DNA of 64,000 bases. Origin: Diplonema papillatum. Lineage: Eukaryota > Euglenozoa > Diplonemea > Diplonemida > Diplonemidae. The stretch covers positions 124,001 to 188,000 of the forward strand of contig JAPJBO010000008.1 of the NCBI GenBank assembly GCA_030068145.1, in the 5' to 3' direction. Both the position numbers and the translations under genes were made by a program. Each line of letters starts with the position of its first letter. The stretch's first letter is position 1. The notes beneath the pieces are model-generated. The model was not told where the DNA came from. It saw only the letters and a program-made list of their open reading frames with translations, and searched no databases. Of this stretch, positions 23,346 to 35,287 are shown one piece after another.

Positions 23346-26300
23346 AAAGTCGAAAATACCTTAGGGCTAAAGAAGAAATCTGCCTAAAAATAAACGGTTG
23401 ACAGCGTATCGTGTGTTGTAGCTATCCAAATGGGAACTACACACGTGCTGCCAAGAGCTGCGATCCAACCGTTCCTTTTTTCCAAATCAACCGACTGTGA
23501 AGCGGGTGCTTGGCATACCCGTGAAGCTTCCGAATGACACGCATTTTGTTGCTGTGTGCCAGCCGGCCCTTGTCTTGGGAGGAAGACCCGACGGTGACAC
23601 CGTAGTAGCAGGTCCCGGTCAAAGAATTGGTATGCGTGACGTGTGTCAGATACGTGGTTCATGCCCCCGGCTGCGTCGGTGCACTGTCCGCGCGTTCTCC
23701 ACCCTCCTTTTGCTTTTATTGTTAAAAGCCCCTCTCACCCGAATCCCGCGGACAGTCCCTCGCAGCGAGCTCGGGTTGAAGTCATCAGCTAAACACGCGT
23801 TTCCGCAGTGGAAGACGTGAACGTACTTTCCCTTTTCCACTCGGTGCGTCGTGAAGGAGTGTCCACACGCCCTCCGCTTTCTGACGGGAACCCAACCGTG
23901 TCATCGTCATCACGGTGTTGTCGGCAAACTATGCCCCCCCCCAATGACCCCTAAAACTAGTGGGAAAATCTTGGGATTGTATGGCGAGCTACGAATAGCC
24001 GCCTGCACCGCTGTCCTGTCTGCAGACACTCAGGTTCCCGCGCTGGCGATGGTCCGCCTAAGGCTTGGCATCAACCAAAAAACGAGTAAAGAAAAGATCA
24101 TCAAGTTTCGAATCCACGCAACACCTGACCGGTGGAGACCTACCAAGAAGGAACCACCCACTCGGGTCGGGCACTTTCTGTCGGCAAGGGGGAAAAAAGA
24201 CGGAGCAGTCTTAAAACCGCAACCCGGTAGGACTCTCACCCCTACACCTGTTCCTCCTTTTCCCACCATAACTACGCATTTCTTTCCTCTTTCACCTACA
24301 CCATGCTTCCTTTTTCGCACAACAAAACAATGGTGCCCGGGGAATTTTATTTAGAGGGGTCAACATCGCCTGTGCTGGGTGGGCCCGCGACAGTATGCCA
24401 GATCTGCTACCCGCTCCCTCGTTTGACGGCTTCGGCAGGTCGACAGTACAAACTTCCCTACCCAGCGAGGCACGGCAGGCGTTGTCTCTTAAGCCTGACC
24501 AAGGAAGGGGACGTGTTGACAGCCGACTTAAATAAATCCTCTGAGCGCCAGCAGTGTGAAAACTCTGCGTACTCGGAGGAGATTCCAGCCGCAGTTCGCG
24601 TACGCAAAAAGAAAAGTCGTCGGGCACGCAACCGACCGAAAAAAAAACACCCGAAGGCGTGAAAACGCAAGGAGAGCACGAACATTCTGAAGTGAAGGTC
24701 TTGTCAACAGCATCATATGGTATGCGATGCCAATCTACCACCCTCCCCTTGGGCTTAGTTGGATGGAAGTGCCGTTTGTTTCAGACGCGGGAAGGTACTC
24801 GAGCACTTCTTTGTTCTCCACGTCTTTGGGCTTTCTGACCCTTCAGAATTCCTGCCGTCAAGTTAGCCGTTTTTTGTCCTTTCGTCGGCGATCTGACACG
24901 AGCAAAGAAGTAACTGCAGGAGCGGTGTGGATTGTGAGACCAGTTTCCGCTCTTCCATGCCTTCCACTTCATTGTCTGCTCCCGGTGGAACCAACACCGC
25001 GTTCTCGTGTTTTACTTGTACCGGCGGCCGTGCCGCTGCTGTGGACCTTTTGCCTCTGCTTTAGCCATACTTCAACTTTCTTGTTCGGGTTCCTCCTGCC
25101 TTCGCTGTCGACAGCACTGCACCACCGTCTTACACGTGCACTATTTCAATAAGTGTTTCACGCACATCTTACCGTAAGGCCAGCGCTCTTGGTGTATTCA
25201 ACATGTTACCGACTTGTCCCGGCCTTGTTTTATTTTGTAGTCGGTGGCACTCCTCTTTTCGTGTTTGGGGACTCCCTCTTTGTCTCACGCGGCCGCGGAT
25301 AGCCGGCATTGTTGCTTCTGGAGTGTCGGAGCTCCCACCGTCCTCAACGACCCTACCACATCCAGCCTTCTTCCCGGAAGTTGTCGCCTACATCCCGTTC
25401 GAGTGCGTCCCCGATCGTCTTCGGCACTCTCACCAACGGCCTCGCAACGGCGTTCCGTCTGTCGTCGCTACAACGCATCGCGGACTCTCTTGTTCTTCGC
25501 AATTTGTACCGGTTCTCCTCGGTCACAGATTGCGACTCTTGTTGTTGCCTCCTTTCGCTCTTTCCTCAAGAACCTCCTTGTCCACGGGTTTTAAATGATT
25601 GCTTGTTCCGCTCGTCGGAAAGCTTTTCTCAATGGCGGACTTGCAGCCCAAAGCCTGACACTTGGGACATGGTCTGTCCCAAGTGCATGGTCTGGTCCCG
25701 ACACGCCCTGAGACATGAATAAGCAAAAGAAACATTGATGTCTGACTTGTCGTACGCACCTGGGGCGAACCGATGAGATTTAGCGAACCGGTGGGGTTTT
25801 GCTCATGCTGGGATTTTCCACCCAAAGGGGGGGTTGGCAGGGTTGGCATCGACTCATGTGATCACGAGAAAGAAAAAATGCATGATCGGGTGGGGGGTTT
25901 TTGTGGCTCAACCACTCAGTTTGTTTAATGTTCTCATGTGCAGCTGTTGTTTTTCCGAAAAAGGTCCCTTCAGTACCGTACCTACGCCCCTCGGACACCT
26001 TTGGACCAGCGACAACAATAGGTGCCTTAATTTCAAGTGAGGGGCGCAACAACAACATCGTTTCTTTCTCGGGGCTGCCTTTGAAGGTTGCCTCGTTCAT
26101 TTCTTCGTTGCCCACATGAATCTTTCGTGGCGAAAACGTAAACAGTCAATTCCCTACATTGTTTCATTGGAAAGAACCACCGAGTTGCTGAAAACAGGAA
26201 CGCGAGACACAGCTCTGCTAGGCCTGGTGTCCCTGTTGCCTCGTTTTCTCTTTTCTTTTGACGCCTGAGATTCTTGAATCTTACACAGTTACAGGATTAT

Positions 26301-27697
26301 GAACGAACTGCAAAACAGGTCTCCCTGGCAACACTCCTCGCTCTTTGCTCTTGGAATTGGATGGAATTGTGGCCAATCCACAAATTTGGATTTATCTGCT
26401 TACCTTTTCTGCAGAGGCGTGGAGATTGAAAGGGCGGTTTCGTTCCTTTCTATTTTGCAATAAGCAGTAACTGCCTCCTGAGAGACCGTACTTGTTATAG
26501 CTAAAAAAGAACGTTGGCCGATATATCCTTAGTAGATCAATTCGTACAACTCGTCGCTGCTGCTGTTTGCAGTGGATCAGTGCCGGCCGCTTTGCGCGAC
26601 CCAGAAGATGGCCCTGTTCTTTTCTTTTGATGGTTCGTTCCATCTGTTCAATTGGCACGGTTCCTGACGGACACTTGACGCAGGTGCGCGGGATGCAACA
26701 AGGTGGTGGGACTTGCATATTGCATACCGCCCAGTGTCTTCGGGATCTGACCCTACGCCTCGCTCCCGTGTTAGACTTTTTCCGTGCTGTGTCTGCCATG
26801 GGCCTGTTTCGGGCCCGTTCGGGACCGATGGGGCACGACATATCTCGAAACTACCCGTCATCACTCACTCTTCAACATGTTCCAAAACTGATCAATCCGA
26901 GCAAACCAAAGGCAGCCTGCATGCAGTCTCGCAATCGAAGGTTGGATGATACACCGCCGCGTTTGGCATACACACGTCAAACACTGAGAGGCGAACGCAG
27001 CCTGCGAGATCAAATCTTCGGAAACCATGTTGGTATCGCAGGGAAAAGCTGGCTTGGCCTCTTGAATTTTTTGCTGCTCACGAATGCGGGAACCCGCCGT
27101 TTTCCGAACCCCCCGTTTTCCAAAAAAAGTGGTTTCCTCCGAGCTGCGACTCAAAAATTCCTCACAAAACGGCACGAAGCGGCTGATGGGCAGGCGCGCG
27201 TAATCCGCTAGTACGTTCGCGCTACTTGATGAGCCGGAGTCCTGCTAGACCCATTGCGACAAAGACCACCGCCATCCCAAAGGTCAAATGGTGTTAGGCG
27301 GCCACGGCTGGCTCATGTTCTCCGAGGGTTCTCTTCGGGAAGGTTCCTTTTTCCGCTTATGCAGCTCTCCTCTAATCAAGAACACGTTGCCCAACGAGCA
27401 AGTAAGAGAACAATACAAAGCTAACGCGTTTCGTTTGTTGAGGTCCCTGTTGTTTCGCGCAACAGGTGCAGTGCCGGTAGTCGGTGTGCGCCATGCGTTT
27501 TTAGCACGGTGCCACAACGGAATCGAAGCCGTCGTGAACTGGGTCTTCACCGCAACAGTGTCATGCTCTCTCGGGGATCGCCACACCCCTTCTTACGCTT
27601 TGTTTGGAAAGTACGAAGTTGGTGTTAGGACCACCCTTTGCCTGTCGCTAGGCCGGCGTTGCCAGCAACCCCGTTGGCTTCGATGCTCAGTCGACGC
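23346..27697. other. gene-free stretch with long spurious frames
   Basis: Open frames of 100-215 codons lie at 24.7-25.7 kb and 26.4-27.2 kb, but composition is T/C-rich, several overlapping frames are open at once and no domain is recognisable. A 10-bp-arm inverted repeat (CACTTGGGAC ... GTCCCAAGTG) lies at about 25660-25686. I support no gene here. Confidence 0.45.
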
Positions 27698-28345
27698 CAG
27701 CGCCATGCGGAGCCCAAAAACCGAAAGCCTGGTCACGAATCCACAGTCACTCAGACGTTCTACCTCCAAAGCGGAGGGTTCCGAGCTTTGAATTCTTCCT
27801 GCCCAAAATCAGGAGTCAAATTATAGTAGACACCTGTCAACGAGTCCCAGTGGAAAAGCGGAACGCACGAGCACTTTTGGCGTGGCTTGGGAATCACTCA
27901 CAACTGCGCCACGCCAGCGCCATGCGGAGCCTAAAAACCGAAAGCCTGGTAAAGAATCCACAGTCACTCAGAGATTCTACCTCCAAAGCGGAGGGTTCCG
28001 GGGCTTGCATTCTTTTTGCCCCAAATCAGCAAATCAGGAGTTAAATTATAGTGAACATCCGTCAACGAGTCCCAGTGGAAAAGCGGAACGCACTTTTGAC
28101 GTGGCTTGGGAAGCAGTCACAACTGCGCCACGCCAAAAACCGAAAGCCTGGCCAAGAATCCACAGTTCAGAGGTTCTACCTCCAAAGCGGAGGGTTCCGG
28201 GGCTTGCATTCTTTATGCCCAAAATCAGGAATCAAATTAACGTGGACACCTCCCAGTGGAAAAGAGCACTTTTGACGTGGCTTGGGAAGCACTCACAACT
28301 GCACCACGTCAAAAACCGAAGGCCTGGTCAAGAATCCACAAGCTG
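27698..28345 (+). repeat. tandem array of ~217/202/176-bp units
   Basis: The landmark AAAAACCGAAAGCCTGG recurs at 27716, 27933, 28135 and 28311. Units carry CAGTCACTCAGA, CTACCTCCAAAGCGGAGGGT and CAACGAGTCCCAGTGGAAAA. Unit length shrinks to the right through internal deletions. The array ends ~200 bp before the ankyrin gene. Confidence 0.85.
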
Positions 28346-28546
28346 AAGAGAAATGCCGGATAGGTGCTTCATGGCTTTCCTAGGAAGCGGAGAGCTAAAT
28401 TTAAGAATTCCAAGCAACAAAGCGATGCGATCCAGGCTGTTCTCTAAACAACTTAACCTCAAACGGCCCATCCAATCTCCTACTCTTCACTTCCACCAAC
28501 CAAAGAAGGGCAGCCAACAGAGTTCAAACATCTCTCTAATCCAAAG

Positions 28547-29062
28547 ATGGTCGGCCGGGCGAAGCGAACTGATAGAAAGTCGGCACTGCTCGCCTCCAGC
28601 GACGGGGGGCATGAAAACGTCGTCACGCGGCTGCTGGATGCTGGGACCCGAGTCGACGCTGCCGACCAGCGCGAGCAAACCGCGTTGATGGCTGCCAGTG
28701 CGCACGGCCATCAAGGCATTGTCGACCTTTTGCTCCGGGCAGGGGCCCCCGTTAACGGCGCAGACGAGCTTTCACGGTCAGCGCTGCTGTTGGCGAGTGT
28801 CAACGGCAGGTACCCGGCTGCGGTCAGCCTGTTGCAGGCCGGCGCTGACGTGAATATGTGCTCGCGTGATATGCTGACGCCGCTGATGGCGGCGTGCAAA
28901 GCGGGGGACCAGCGGCTGGTCGCGCTCCTGTTGGCGGCGGGCGCGGACGTCAACGCAGTCGACGCCTCGCACCAAACAGCCCTCACGTTGGCTAGTGCTG
29001 GCGGCCACACGGATCTCGTCGCGCAGCTGCTGCAAGCGGGTGCCACCGAGTCTCGGCAGTAG
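28547..29062 (+). CDS. ankyrin-repeat protein, 171 aa
   Basis: The ATG at 28547 starts a GC-biased frame made almost wholly of five ankyrin repeats (about residues 8-40, 41-73, 74-106, 107-139 and 140-168). Each shows the T/S-A-L-x-x-A-S ... G-x(n)-V-x-L-L-L-x-A-G-A-x-V-N pattern. Ankyrin stacks are protein-binding scaffolds and the partner is unknown. There is no signal peptide or membrane helix, so a cytosolic or nuclear product is likely. The first repeat starts right at the N-terminus, so an upstream exon is possible: the sequence before the ATG ends in AAAG, compatible with a trans- or cis-splice acceptor. The TAG stop comes right after the fifth repeat. Confidence 0.8.
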   Translation: MVGRAKRTDRKSALLASSDGGHENVVTRLLDAGTRVDAADQREQTALMAASAHGHQGIVDLLLRAGAPVNGADELSRSALLLASVNGRYPAAVSLLQAGADVNMCSRDMLTPLMAACKAGDQRLVALLLAAGADVNAVDASHQTALTLASAGGHTDLVAQLLQAGATESRQ

Positions 29063-31064
29063 CAGCGCTTCGAATGAAAGTTCCGAGCCCCCCCTGTTCG
29101 GTTCCGAGCGTGCCAGTGACGACGACGGAATCTGTTTCATCGACGGCGACCCGAAGGCAACGAACCTGCTCCAGCAAAGGTGTCGGGTGAAGGGTGAGCT
29201 GCCGCCTGCTGACAGCTCTGCTTCTCGGGTCGTCTTCAGGTGCCAAAAAGTGGGATTTCTGCGACGAGGCTAAGAGTACTTTCCCCAATACCACAAGGTT
29301 TAATGGGCGCCGCAACCGAGAGGGCGTCGCAGACAAACCTGGGATACTACGATACCACGATATCAGGACTGTTTACCTGCGGCACGGCTCCTGGGGGGCT
29401 CTGCGCGTCCTTGCAAGCAGTATTCGCCGGCATATGCGAACTACATCACGTGAAAAGTCGTGCATTTTTGTGTTGAAAGCTGACACCCACCCCCCCGCAC
29501 TGCCGCACGCATGCATGGACTCTCTCGAGAACAGAGCGTACCAGACGTTGCCGTTATGCACACAACGGCAACGTACGTCTGTCCGCCTTGACCCTCCCCC
29601 AGTAGCAGTGGTGATTTGCTCCAGGCAATCACTATCGAAGCGGCAGTCTTAACTTCGTAACCTTCCAGGCACGGGAGCGCGCCGACCCTGGCGACACCCT
29701 GCTTCGGGGGTTGCGCGGCTCGTGGCGTTTCAGCCCCCGCCACCCACCTCCGATAGTGGCTGTTGGCCGCCTTCTCGGCCTTCTCCCCGTGTCCTGTCGG
29801 CGGCTGTGCATTGCGCGAGCTAGCTCGCAGCCCCCACCGCGGGCTCCGCCGCGCTCTCCCGTCAGTTGGGTGCTGGGCACCCACCTCGAACACAGCGGCT
29901 GCGAGGTCGCCAGTTCAGTATCTTGCCCAACCTTCAGCCGTGACTCCATAAGTTCGAGGGCCATGTCACTTCCGGCTTCCCGACGGATCGTTAGACCATG
30001 CTTTCACACCGAAGATCTGTACTGAAGATCGTGTATCGAGCAAGGTTTTACTGCGGCCGACTGGGCTCTGCCTCCTCGGGTGTCTTTTTTCTGTCTCCTC
30101 CCCTTCCTCCTCTTCCTCATACTCTGGTTTTCTCTTGCATGCTTTCTGCTGCGTAGGTAAGGCCCCCACAATGTTCGCACTCAGGCATCGGGAGTGGGGA
30201 ATGAGTTGTGTATGGAATAAAAGAGGAATGGAAATGAAAGCGAGAATGTGGGGTAAGCCCTGATTCTTAGATTCACTGTTGAACGAACCCAGCGCACGAG
30301 GCTGCCTCGCACCTACTTTCCGATACCAAGTAGATAGTCTATTCTTCCTCTCTCTCTCTCACTCTCTCTTTCTTTCCTCCAGGGGCGCAGCACGTTTTTA
30401 TTCTCCCTCATGCAGCTGCTGCTTGCCGAATGAACACTTATTCTAAACGGGAAGGGAGAGCAGCCTACGACTGCAGACTCTTCTCAACCGTGACAAACTC
30501 TTCATTTTCGTTCCCCCCTTGTGTGAGTACTAGCGACTCTGCGGGTCCCCATGAAATGTATTCTGAAGGCTAAAAAATCGTAGACAGTTTTGGCGGTTGA
30601 CCAGGATGCCAGAATTCCTTACCGAAGGCGGAAGCAGAAGGCTGAAAACCTTACAGGTTTTTGGGCGGTTTGCCCTGAAGCAAGGACAAAGTTGTCGCGG
30701 TAGGTCGTATTTCCTTGGTTGGTTGTCGTTGTTGGTGTTGTTCCATACGTTAGAGAGAAGTGTTGTTCTCTTCAATTAATTAACTCTCTTGCGTGTTTGT
30801 CGATTATCTGTCTCGAGCGTCTTCTCGTGCCTGTAGTTGTCGGATCCCTGGCGCCGCAAGTAGAATACGCGGTCTGTCTGGAACTGGAGTTGCTTGATTC
30901 CAATTCTTCCGGATCGGTCAGGAATTAAGACAGTCGGTATGTAGGTGATTCTTCTCTCGCTTGCGTGCCTTTCGGTACGTGGAAACCAACAAACTTCCCG
31001 GCAGATTTCCAGCACACGCCAAAGGAAAGTACATTCTAGTAGAGCACCGAAATCTGACGCGAAG
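29063..31064. other. spacer between ankyrin gene and lyase copy 1
   Basis: Frames downstream of the ankyrin stop remain GC-rich to about 29270 but show no domain. From 29.3 to 30.9 kb composition is ordinary, with CT tracts near 30345-30375 and a dispersed-repeat copy near 30309-30365 (partner 19197-19253). The lyase reading frame is open upstream of its ATG to 30945, but that part has no recognisable domain. Confidence 0.5.
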
Positions 31065-33326
31065 ATGCGCGACCAGCGGTGGCTGTTGCTGCTTTCATTG
31101 GCAGTGCCTACGCTTTCACAGGTCGGCTTCGGCTCGGCCACCACTGGCGGTGCCGGTGGCGAACAAGTAAGTGTGACCACAGGAACCGAATTGATGGCTG
31201 CTCTGTGCGGGCGACCAACAGCCGATACGCCGATTGTCATTTTCGTTGACGGAACAATCACGTTGGACAACACTGACCATGAGGAGGCCAAAAAAGCCGG
31301 TTCGAGCTGCACCACGGGAAACAACCAGATCCGCCTTGACAAGGTCTCGCACGTGACCATCCGCGGTGAAGGAAACGCGCTGTTTGACCAGATTGGCATT
31401 TCGGTTGTGCAATCGTCAAACATCATTCTGCAAGGTTTGCACGTCAAGGATGTGAAGAAGGAACCCGGTTGGCCTGAATCGAATGGGGGTGACGCAATGG
31501 GCTTCTCGAGGGCGACCAACATTTGGATTGACCACTGCACCATTGAAGCATTTGGCACTGAGAACCGAGGATACGACGGGTTGATGGACATGACCAGCGG
31601 GACGCAGAACATCACTGTGTCGTACTGTGCTCTCCTAAACTCTGGTCGTGGTGGTCTCATGGGCGGGAGCAGCTCGGATAACGCCAACAGCTTTGTCACG
31701 TTCCACCACAATTACTACTGGTACGTGTCGGAGCGGCTGCCGTTGCTGCGCAACGGTACGATCCACACTTACAACAATTACGTGGTTGGGATTTCGCACT
31801 CTGGCATCAACCCGAGGCGAGGCGGGAAGGCGAAGATCGAGAACAACTACTTTTACAACAGCTTCAACCCGTTCGGCACGTTCTGGGACTCAGTGCCGGG
31901 GTTCTGGGACATCTCCGGCAACGTGCTCGACAACATCACGTGGCACCAGTGGACGGCGAACGACATCATTCCAGGTGATGACGCAACTTCGACGATCAAC
32001 ATCACGATTGACTACGACTACACACTGGACAACGCATCGTGCGTTCCCGATCTGGTGCTGGCAACTGCAGGTGCAGGCAGAGGGTTCCGTGTCTCAGATG
32101 GGGCTTGCGGTGTTGAGGGGAACCCCACGTCTCCGGTTCCATCGCTGCCGGACCCGAACACGGCAGCTACGCCGATCCCATACGTTTCGGATCCGAGCTT
32201 GAGGAAGCCCGACGCATTCGCCACCGGAACGACTGGAGGTGACGGAGGCGACGTGCAAATTGTTGAGTCGGGGACAGCAATTCTTGAAGCCATCTGCAAC
32301 CGTCCGTCAAGAGACTCGCCGTTGGTTCTTTACTTCGAAGGCGAAGCGACCCTTGAGACCACGGACACTGCCAACACGGTAGGTCCGTCGTGCACAATCC
32401 TGCCGAATGTGATTAGTTTCGTCAACGTGTCGAACATCACACTTCACGGTTACAACGGGGGTGAGCTTCACGGCATCGGCATCCACATTGCGGACGCGTC
32501 GAACATCATCATCAAGCGCCTTCTGATTAAGGACGTCTTTGACACCAACGATGCGTCGGCTTCGAACTCTGGAGTGGCTATCCGAACCAGTGGCAAGGTG
32601 GAGAATGTGTGGATTGACCACATTGCGTTCGACGGCCGTGAAAGCGACGACGCTGCGAAGGGTCTGCTGGAGCTCAGCGGCGAAACGAGCCAGCTGACAG
32701 TGTCTTACTGCGCGTTCAAGTGGGACCTGCCTTCTTGCTTCGTTGTTGTGAAAGACAGCAGCACGCGCATCGCAATGCACCACAACCAGTTCAACGACGC
32801 AGGCAATTCGCTTGGATGCATGGTCAGCCTGGAGTCTGGCGAAACTCACTTGTTCAACAACCGCATCTACAAATCGGAGACTGTGGGTGTGAACGTGAAG
32901 GAGAATGCTGAGGTGCTGCTGGAGCTGAACGTGTTTGAGGATGCGGTGAACCCGTTCGGCTCGATCAACTCGCCGGTGGCAGGAAAGTGGGTGCTGAAGA
33001 AGAACGAGTTCAAGAGTGTAACCTGGACGTCTTTCAACAGCGACGACGTTCCTGGCGGTCCTGACATGGAATCCACTGGGTCGATGACGGTTCCGTACGT
33101 CGCGGACATGGACATTCTGCCCTGCTTGGCCGTTGTTCTTCCCATGGCCGGCGACGGCAACCGTGACTCGAAGTTCGATTGCTACTCGCTCGTCGAAGAC
33201 CTTCTCAGTATGCTTTTTTGCACGCGAGTTCCGCACGCAGAGAAAGGTAGGCTGGAAGATGCCACAAGCAAAGAAAGACGTCCCCAACCCCGCATGTTAG
33301 TGTCGCCTCCGTTTATCTCGTGTTAG
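31065..33326 (+). CDS. secreted two-domain pectate lyase-like protein (PL1), copy 1
   Basis: The ATG at 31065 was chosen because it opens a classic signal peptide (M-R-D-Q-R-W-L-L-L-L-S-L-A-V-P-T-L-S-Q); the frame is open further upstream. The predicted length is 753 aa. Domain 1 (about residues 20-340) is a polysaccharide lyase family 1 right-handed beta-helix: G-F-G ... G-G-A-G-G, W-I-D-H-C (D156), D-G-x-x-D (D171, D175), T-F-H-H-N and R-L-P-L-L-R (R224-R229). The Asps fit calcium binding and the R-x-P-x-x-R fits the catalytic base of PL1 enzymes, which cleave polygalacturonate by beta-elimination. Domain 2 (about 385-710) repeats the fold (W-I-D-H near D518, M-H-H-N near 572) but lacks the R-x-P-x-x-R. 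The last ~40 residues follow a splice-like GTATGC at 33208. Substrate is inferred from family only. Confidence 0.88.
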   Translation: MRDQRWLLLLSLAVPTLSQVGFGSATTGGAGGEQVSVTTGTELMAALCGRPTADTPIVIFVDGTITLDNTDHEEAKKAGSSCTTGNNQIRLDKVSHVTIRGEGNALFDQIGISVVQSSNIILQGLHVKDVKKEPGWPESNGGDAMGFSRATNIWIDHCTIEAFGTENRGYDGLMDMTSGTQNITVSYCALLNSGRGGLMGGSSSDNANSFVTFHHNYYWYVSERLPLLRNGTIHTYNNYVVGISHSGINPRRGGKAKIENNYFYNSFNPFGTFWDSVPGFWDISGNVLDNITWHQWTANDIIPGDDATSTINITIDYDYTLDNASCVPDLVLATAGAGRGFRVSDGACGVEGNPTSPVPSLPDPNTAATPIPYVSDPSLRKPDAFATGTTGGDGGDVQIVESGTAILEAICNRPSRDSPLVLYFEGEATLETTDTANTVGPSCTILPNVISFVNVSNITLHGYNGGELHGIGIHIADASNIIIKRLLIKDVFDTNDASASNSGVAIRTSGKVENVWIDHIAFDGRESDDAAKGLLELSGETSQLTVSYCAFKWDLPSCFVVVKDSSTRIAMHHNQFNDAGNSLGCMVSLESGETHLFNNRIYKSETVGVNVKENAEVLLELNVFEDAVNPFGSINSPVAGKWVLKKNEFKSVTWTSFNSDDVPGGPDMESTGSMTVPYVADMDILPCLAVVLPMAGDGNRDSKFDCYSLVEDLLSMLFCTRVPHAEKGRLEDATSKERRPQPRMLVSPPFISC
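33208..33240 (+). other. candidate mini-intron (or read-through segment) in lyase copy 1
   Basis: GTATGC ... GCACGCAG is 33 nt, a multiple of three, and has no stop, so translation works with or without removal. The equivalent interval in copy 4 is 93 nt with an in-frame stop; removing it gives the same downstream C-terminus. An identical 33-nt version is at 41506-41538 in copy 2. Confidence 0.4.
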
Positions 33327-33335
33327 TGTCGCGTT

Positions 33336-33656
33336 AAATTACCTCCCTCGAGATGGGTCACTCGGAGCAGTGGTTCCCTTCTCATTCCGCTAATTTAACG
33401 TATGTTTAATGCGCTCTTCCGACAAACAGTTCTCTAACGGTTACGGCCCTTAACTGGCCCACCAAGCTATGGGACAGAGCCGACCGGCGAAGTCTCCCTG
33501 CGAGGCTGCGCGTGCGAGCCGTGGCCAAACGGTGGCGGCTTGCGCGGCGGCAACAACCACGACAGTTGTCCGACACTCTAAGCACTGGCGGGCGCAACAG
33601 CTTGCGAATGCTGGCCGTCGGGGCCGCTCACCTCGCATGTCTAGTGGGATTCACCC
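33336..33656. repeat. left inverted terminal repeat of the DIRS-like element
   Basis: It starts AAATTACCTCCCTCGAGATG and ends GTGGGATTCACCC. The right copy is its reverse complement with few mismatches and a ~14-bp deletion near the outer end (TGACCCATCTCGAG missing). Confidence 0.9.
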
Positions 33657-33755
33657 TTCACCGCGTCGGCCCCGGCAGGCCAGGGACCGCAACCAAAACA
33701 AAAAGAAAAACAAAACTTCTGACGACGAGGGGAGCCGGAGCAAGGAAGATACCGG

Positions 33756-34722
33756 TCATCCCACTCGGGTCCGAGCGGTGTAAAAGTGGGCGAGCGAGAC
33801 CGGGTTGTAGAAACGAACCGCCTCAACACACCCCGGGTCCCTTAGGACTTTCTCACCGTAGTGGGTCACCATATCTCCCGACGCCCAATCACCCATCTTC
33901 TGAACCTGCATGGGGTCCATACCCGACTTCAGAAGGGTGCAACAACCACCTATCCGGGCACTGTGGGTTAGAAAACGCGCCCTCGTCCGTCCCGAGCCGT
34001 CGCCGTCATTCAGCGGCTGCAGGATGCCTCGCTTCCCCGCGGTCCCGCGAAGGGCATCCCTAAACGAGGCATAGACGGGAAACGGGCACAAGAGGCGTCT
34101 CCCCTTGGCCATGAGTTTCAGAAGGGAAAAGACCTCGACAGGGCAGTACCGAATGGACTCTGGCACGCCGTCGGGTCCGTTAGGCAGGAGCAAAGGGGGC
34201 AACAGATTGATGCTTTCAAAGGTGAGGTATCTACTGCACGTCCCTTTTGCCTTGGACATAGTCCATTCAACCCTCACGCCGCCCTCGCCGACGCGGACAT
34301 CCTCCGTCAGGATCGACTGCATGCTGGATGCCCTTAGGAGAGTAAAGTGCTCACCCAGCAGCTGCAGCGCCGCGCCGTACTCGCCAACGGTCCGCACGAA
34401 GCCGAAGATCTGACGGAACTGTGCGGCGCCTAGGGGCTCGCCACTCTCAGGGTCAGGCGCCGCTCTCTTCAACGCTCTGATCATCCTGCGGATGTCGTCG
34501 GCAGGATCCTCGAGAACCCAACCGTCAGCCGTGTTCTCGGCTAAGATGGCGTTGATGATGTTGTGGGGCGCCTTATACGCCTCATCCTCCATGCCGGACA
34601 GGTATCCGCCGAAGGTCTCAAGCCTCCGGACCGTTGCCGGGTATGGCTGCACGCCCTCGCTCGCACACCACTCCTTGTAAGTGGCCGTGTTCGAGTTGTA
34701 GACCCTCCTGGTGCCTGCGGCT
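33756..34722 (-). CDS. tyrosine recombinase of the DIRS-like element (N-terminus incomplete)
   Basis: The C-terminal catalytic domain has every expected residue: Arg in F-T-L-L-R-A-S-S (box I), Lys in M-S-K-A-K-G, H-S-A-R-I-G-G (HxxR), Trp in G-D-W-A-S (a common His replacement) and the nucleophile Tyr in T-H-Y-G-E. Such enzymes insert circular cDNA by recombination through a 3'-phosphotyrosine. No in-frame ATG is found before the conserved region; the frame meets a stop just beyond 34722, where identity to the second copy also ends. A GC-rich minus-strand frame at 34745-35011 may be the displaced N-terminal part. The gene is antisense to the RT ORF. Confidence 0.82.
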
Positions 34723-35287
34723 CCTCATGCGAGCGCGGGCCGCATCAGGGGACGTCCTCGAGGGCACGTTTCAGCGCCCGCCGCTGGGACGTCGACCTCT
34801 TCTCGGCCGGTGGTACGGGACTGCCCAGCACAGGAGAGCTTTGATCGCGCGCTCTCACCAGGTCCTGTACCCGGCGGTACAGCTCAGGACTGGGCATAGG
34901 CACCGGCACTGCCCACATCGGAAGCTTCTCCAGTGTCAGAAGGGTCGTACCGCACCACCCAACTATTTTTCTTCCTTGCGTTGTCCGCCAGCCAATTCCC
35001 CAACCGTTCACGTCCCTTCCCGTTCCATTTCATCTGTCGTAGACTTGCCCGAAAAAGATGCAGAACTGTTGACTTCAGAACATTCCTCTGTAATATATCC
35101 CCGGGTGCCAGAAATCACACGCTACTATCGTAGACCGGCCTCGCAGACCACCTGATGGACGCCTCTGTACTCCTTCCGGTTTCTTTGTTTGCAATGAATG
35201 GGCGCAAGACAGGTTTCCTCGGTACTTGCTTGATACTCTTTCATGAAAATACGGAACCCTATTGAGAACCGTGTTCCCGCATTCGAA
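34723..35287 (-). other. element interior with fragments repeated beside other lyase copies
   Basis: A minus-strand frame (34745-35011) carries L-Y-R-R-V-Q-D-L-V-R-A-R and K-R-A-L-K-R-A-L-E-D and may belong to the recombinase ORF. The segment ~34965-35190 recurs inverted at 48758-48975, and ~35125-35287 recurs inverted at 60964-61135. Confidence 0.5.

Noticed and set aside
24727..25722. Several overlapping 115-140-codon plus-strand frames
   Set aside because: T/C-rich composition suppresses stops in all three frames; no domain or consistent codon bias.
26392..27211. 149-codon minus and 214-codon plus overlapping frames
   Set aside because: Both strands are open at once, with no recognisable domain, signal peptide or bias.
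27698..28345. Possible coding repeats before the ankyrin gene
   Set aside because: Unit lengths 217, 202 and 176 bp do not keep a common frame, so it is a DNA repeat, not a protein repeat.
32307..33287. 326-codon open frames antisense to each lyase copy (also 40605-41585, 50336-51289, 59876-60865)
   Set aside because: They are a frame shadow of GC3-biased coding on the plus strand: no domain, and composition follows the sense codons.
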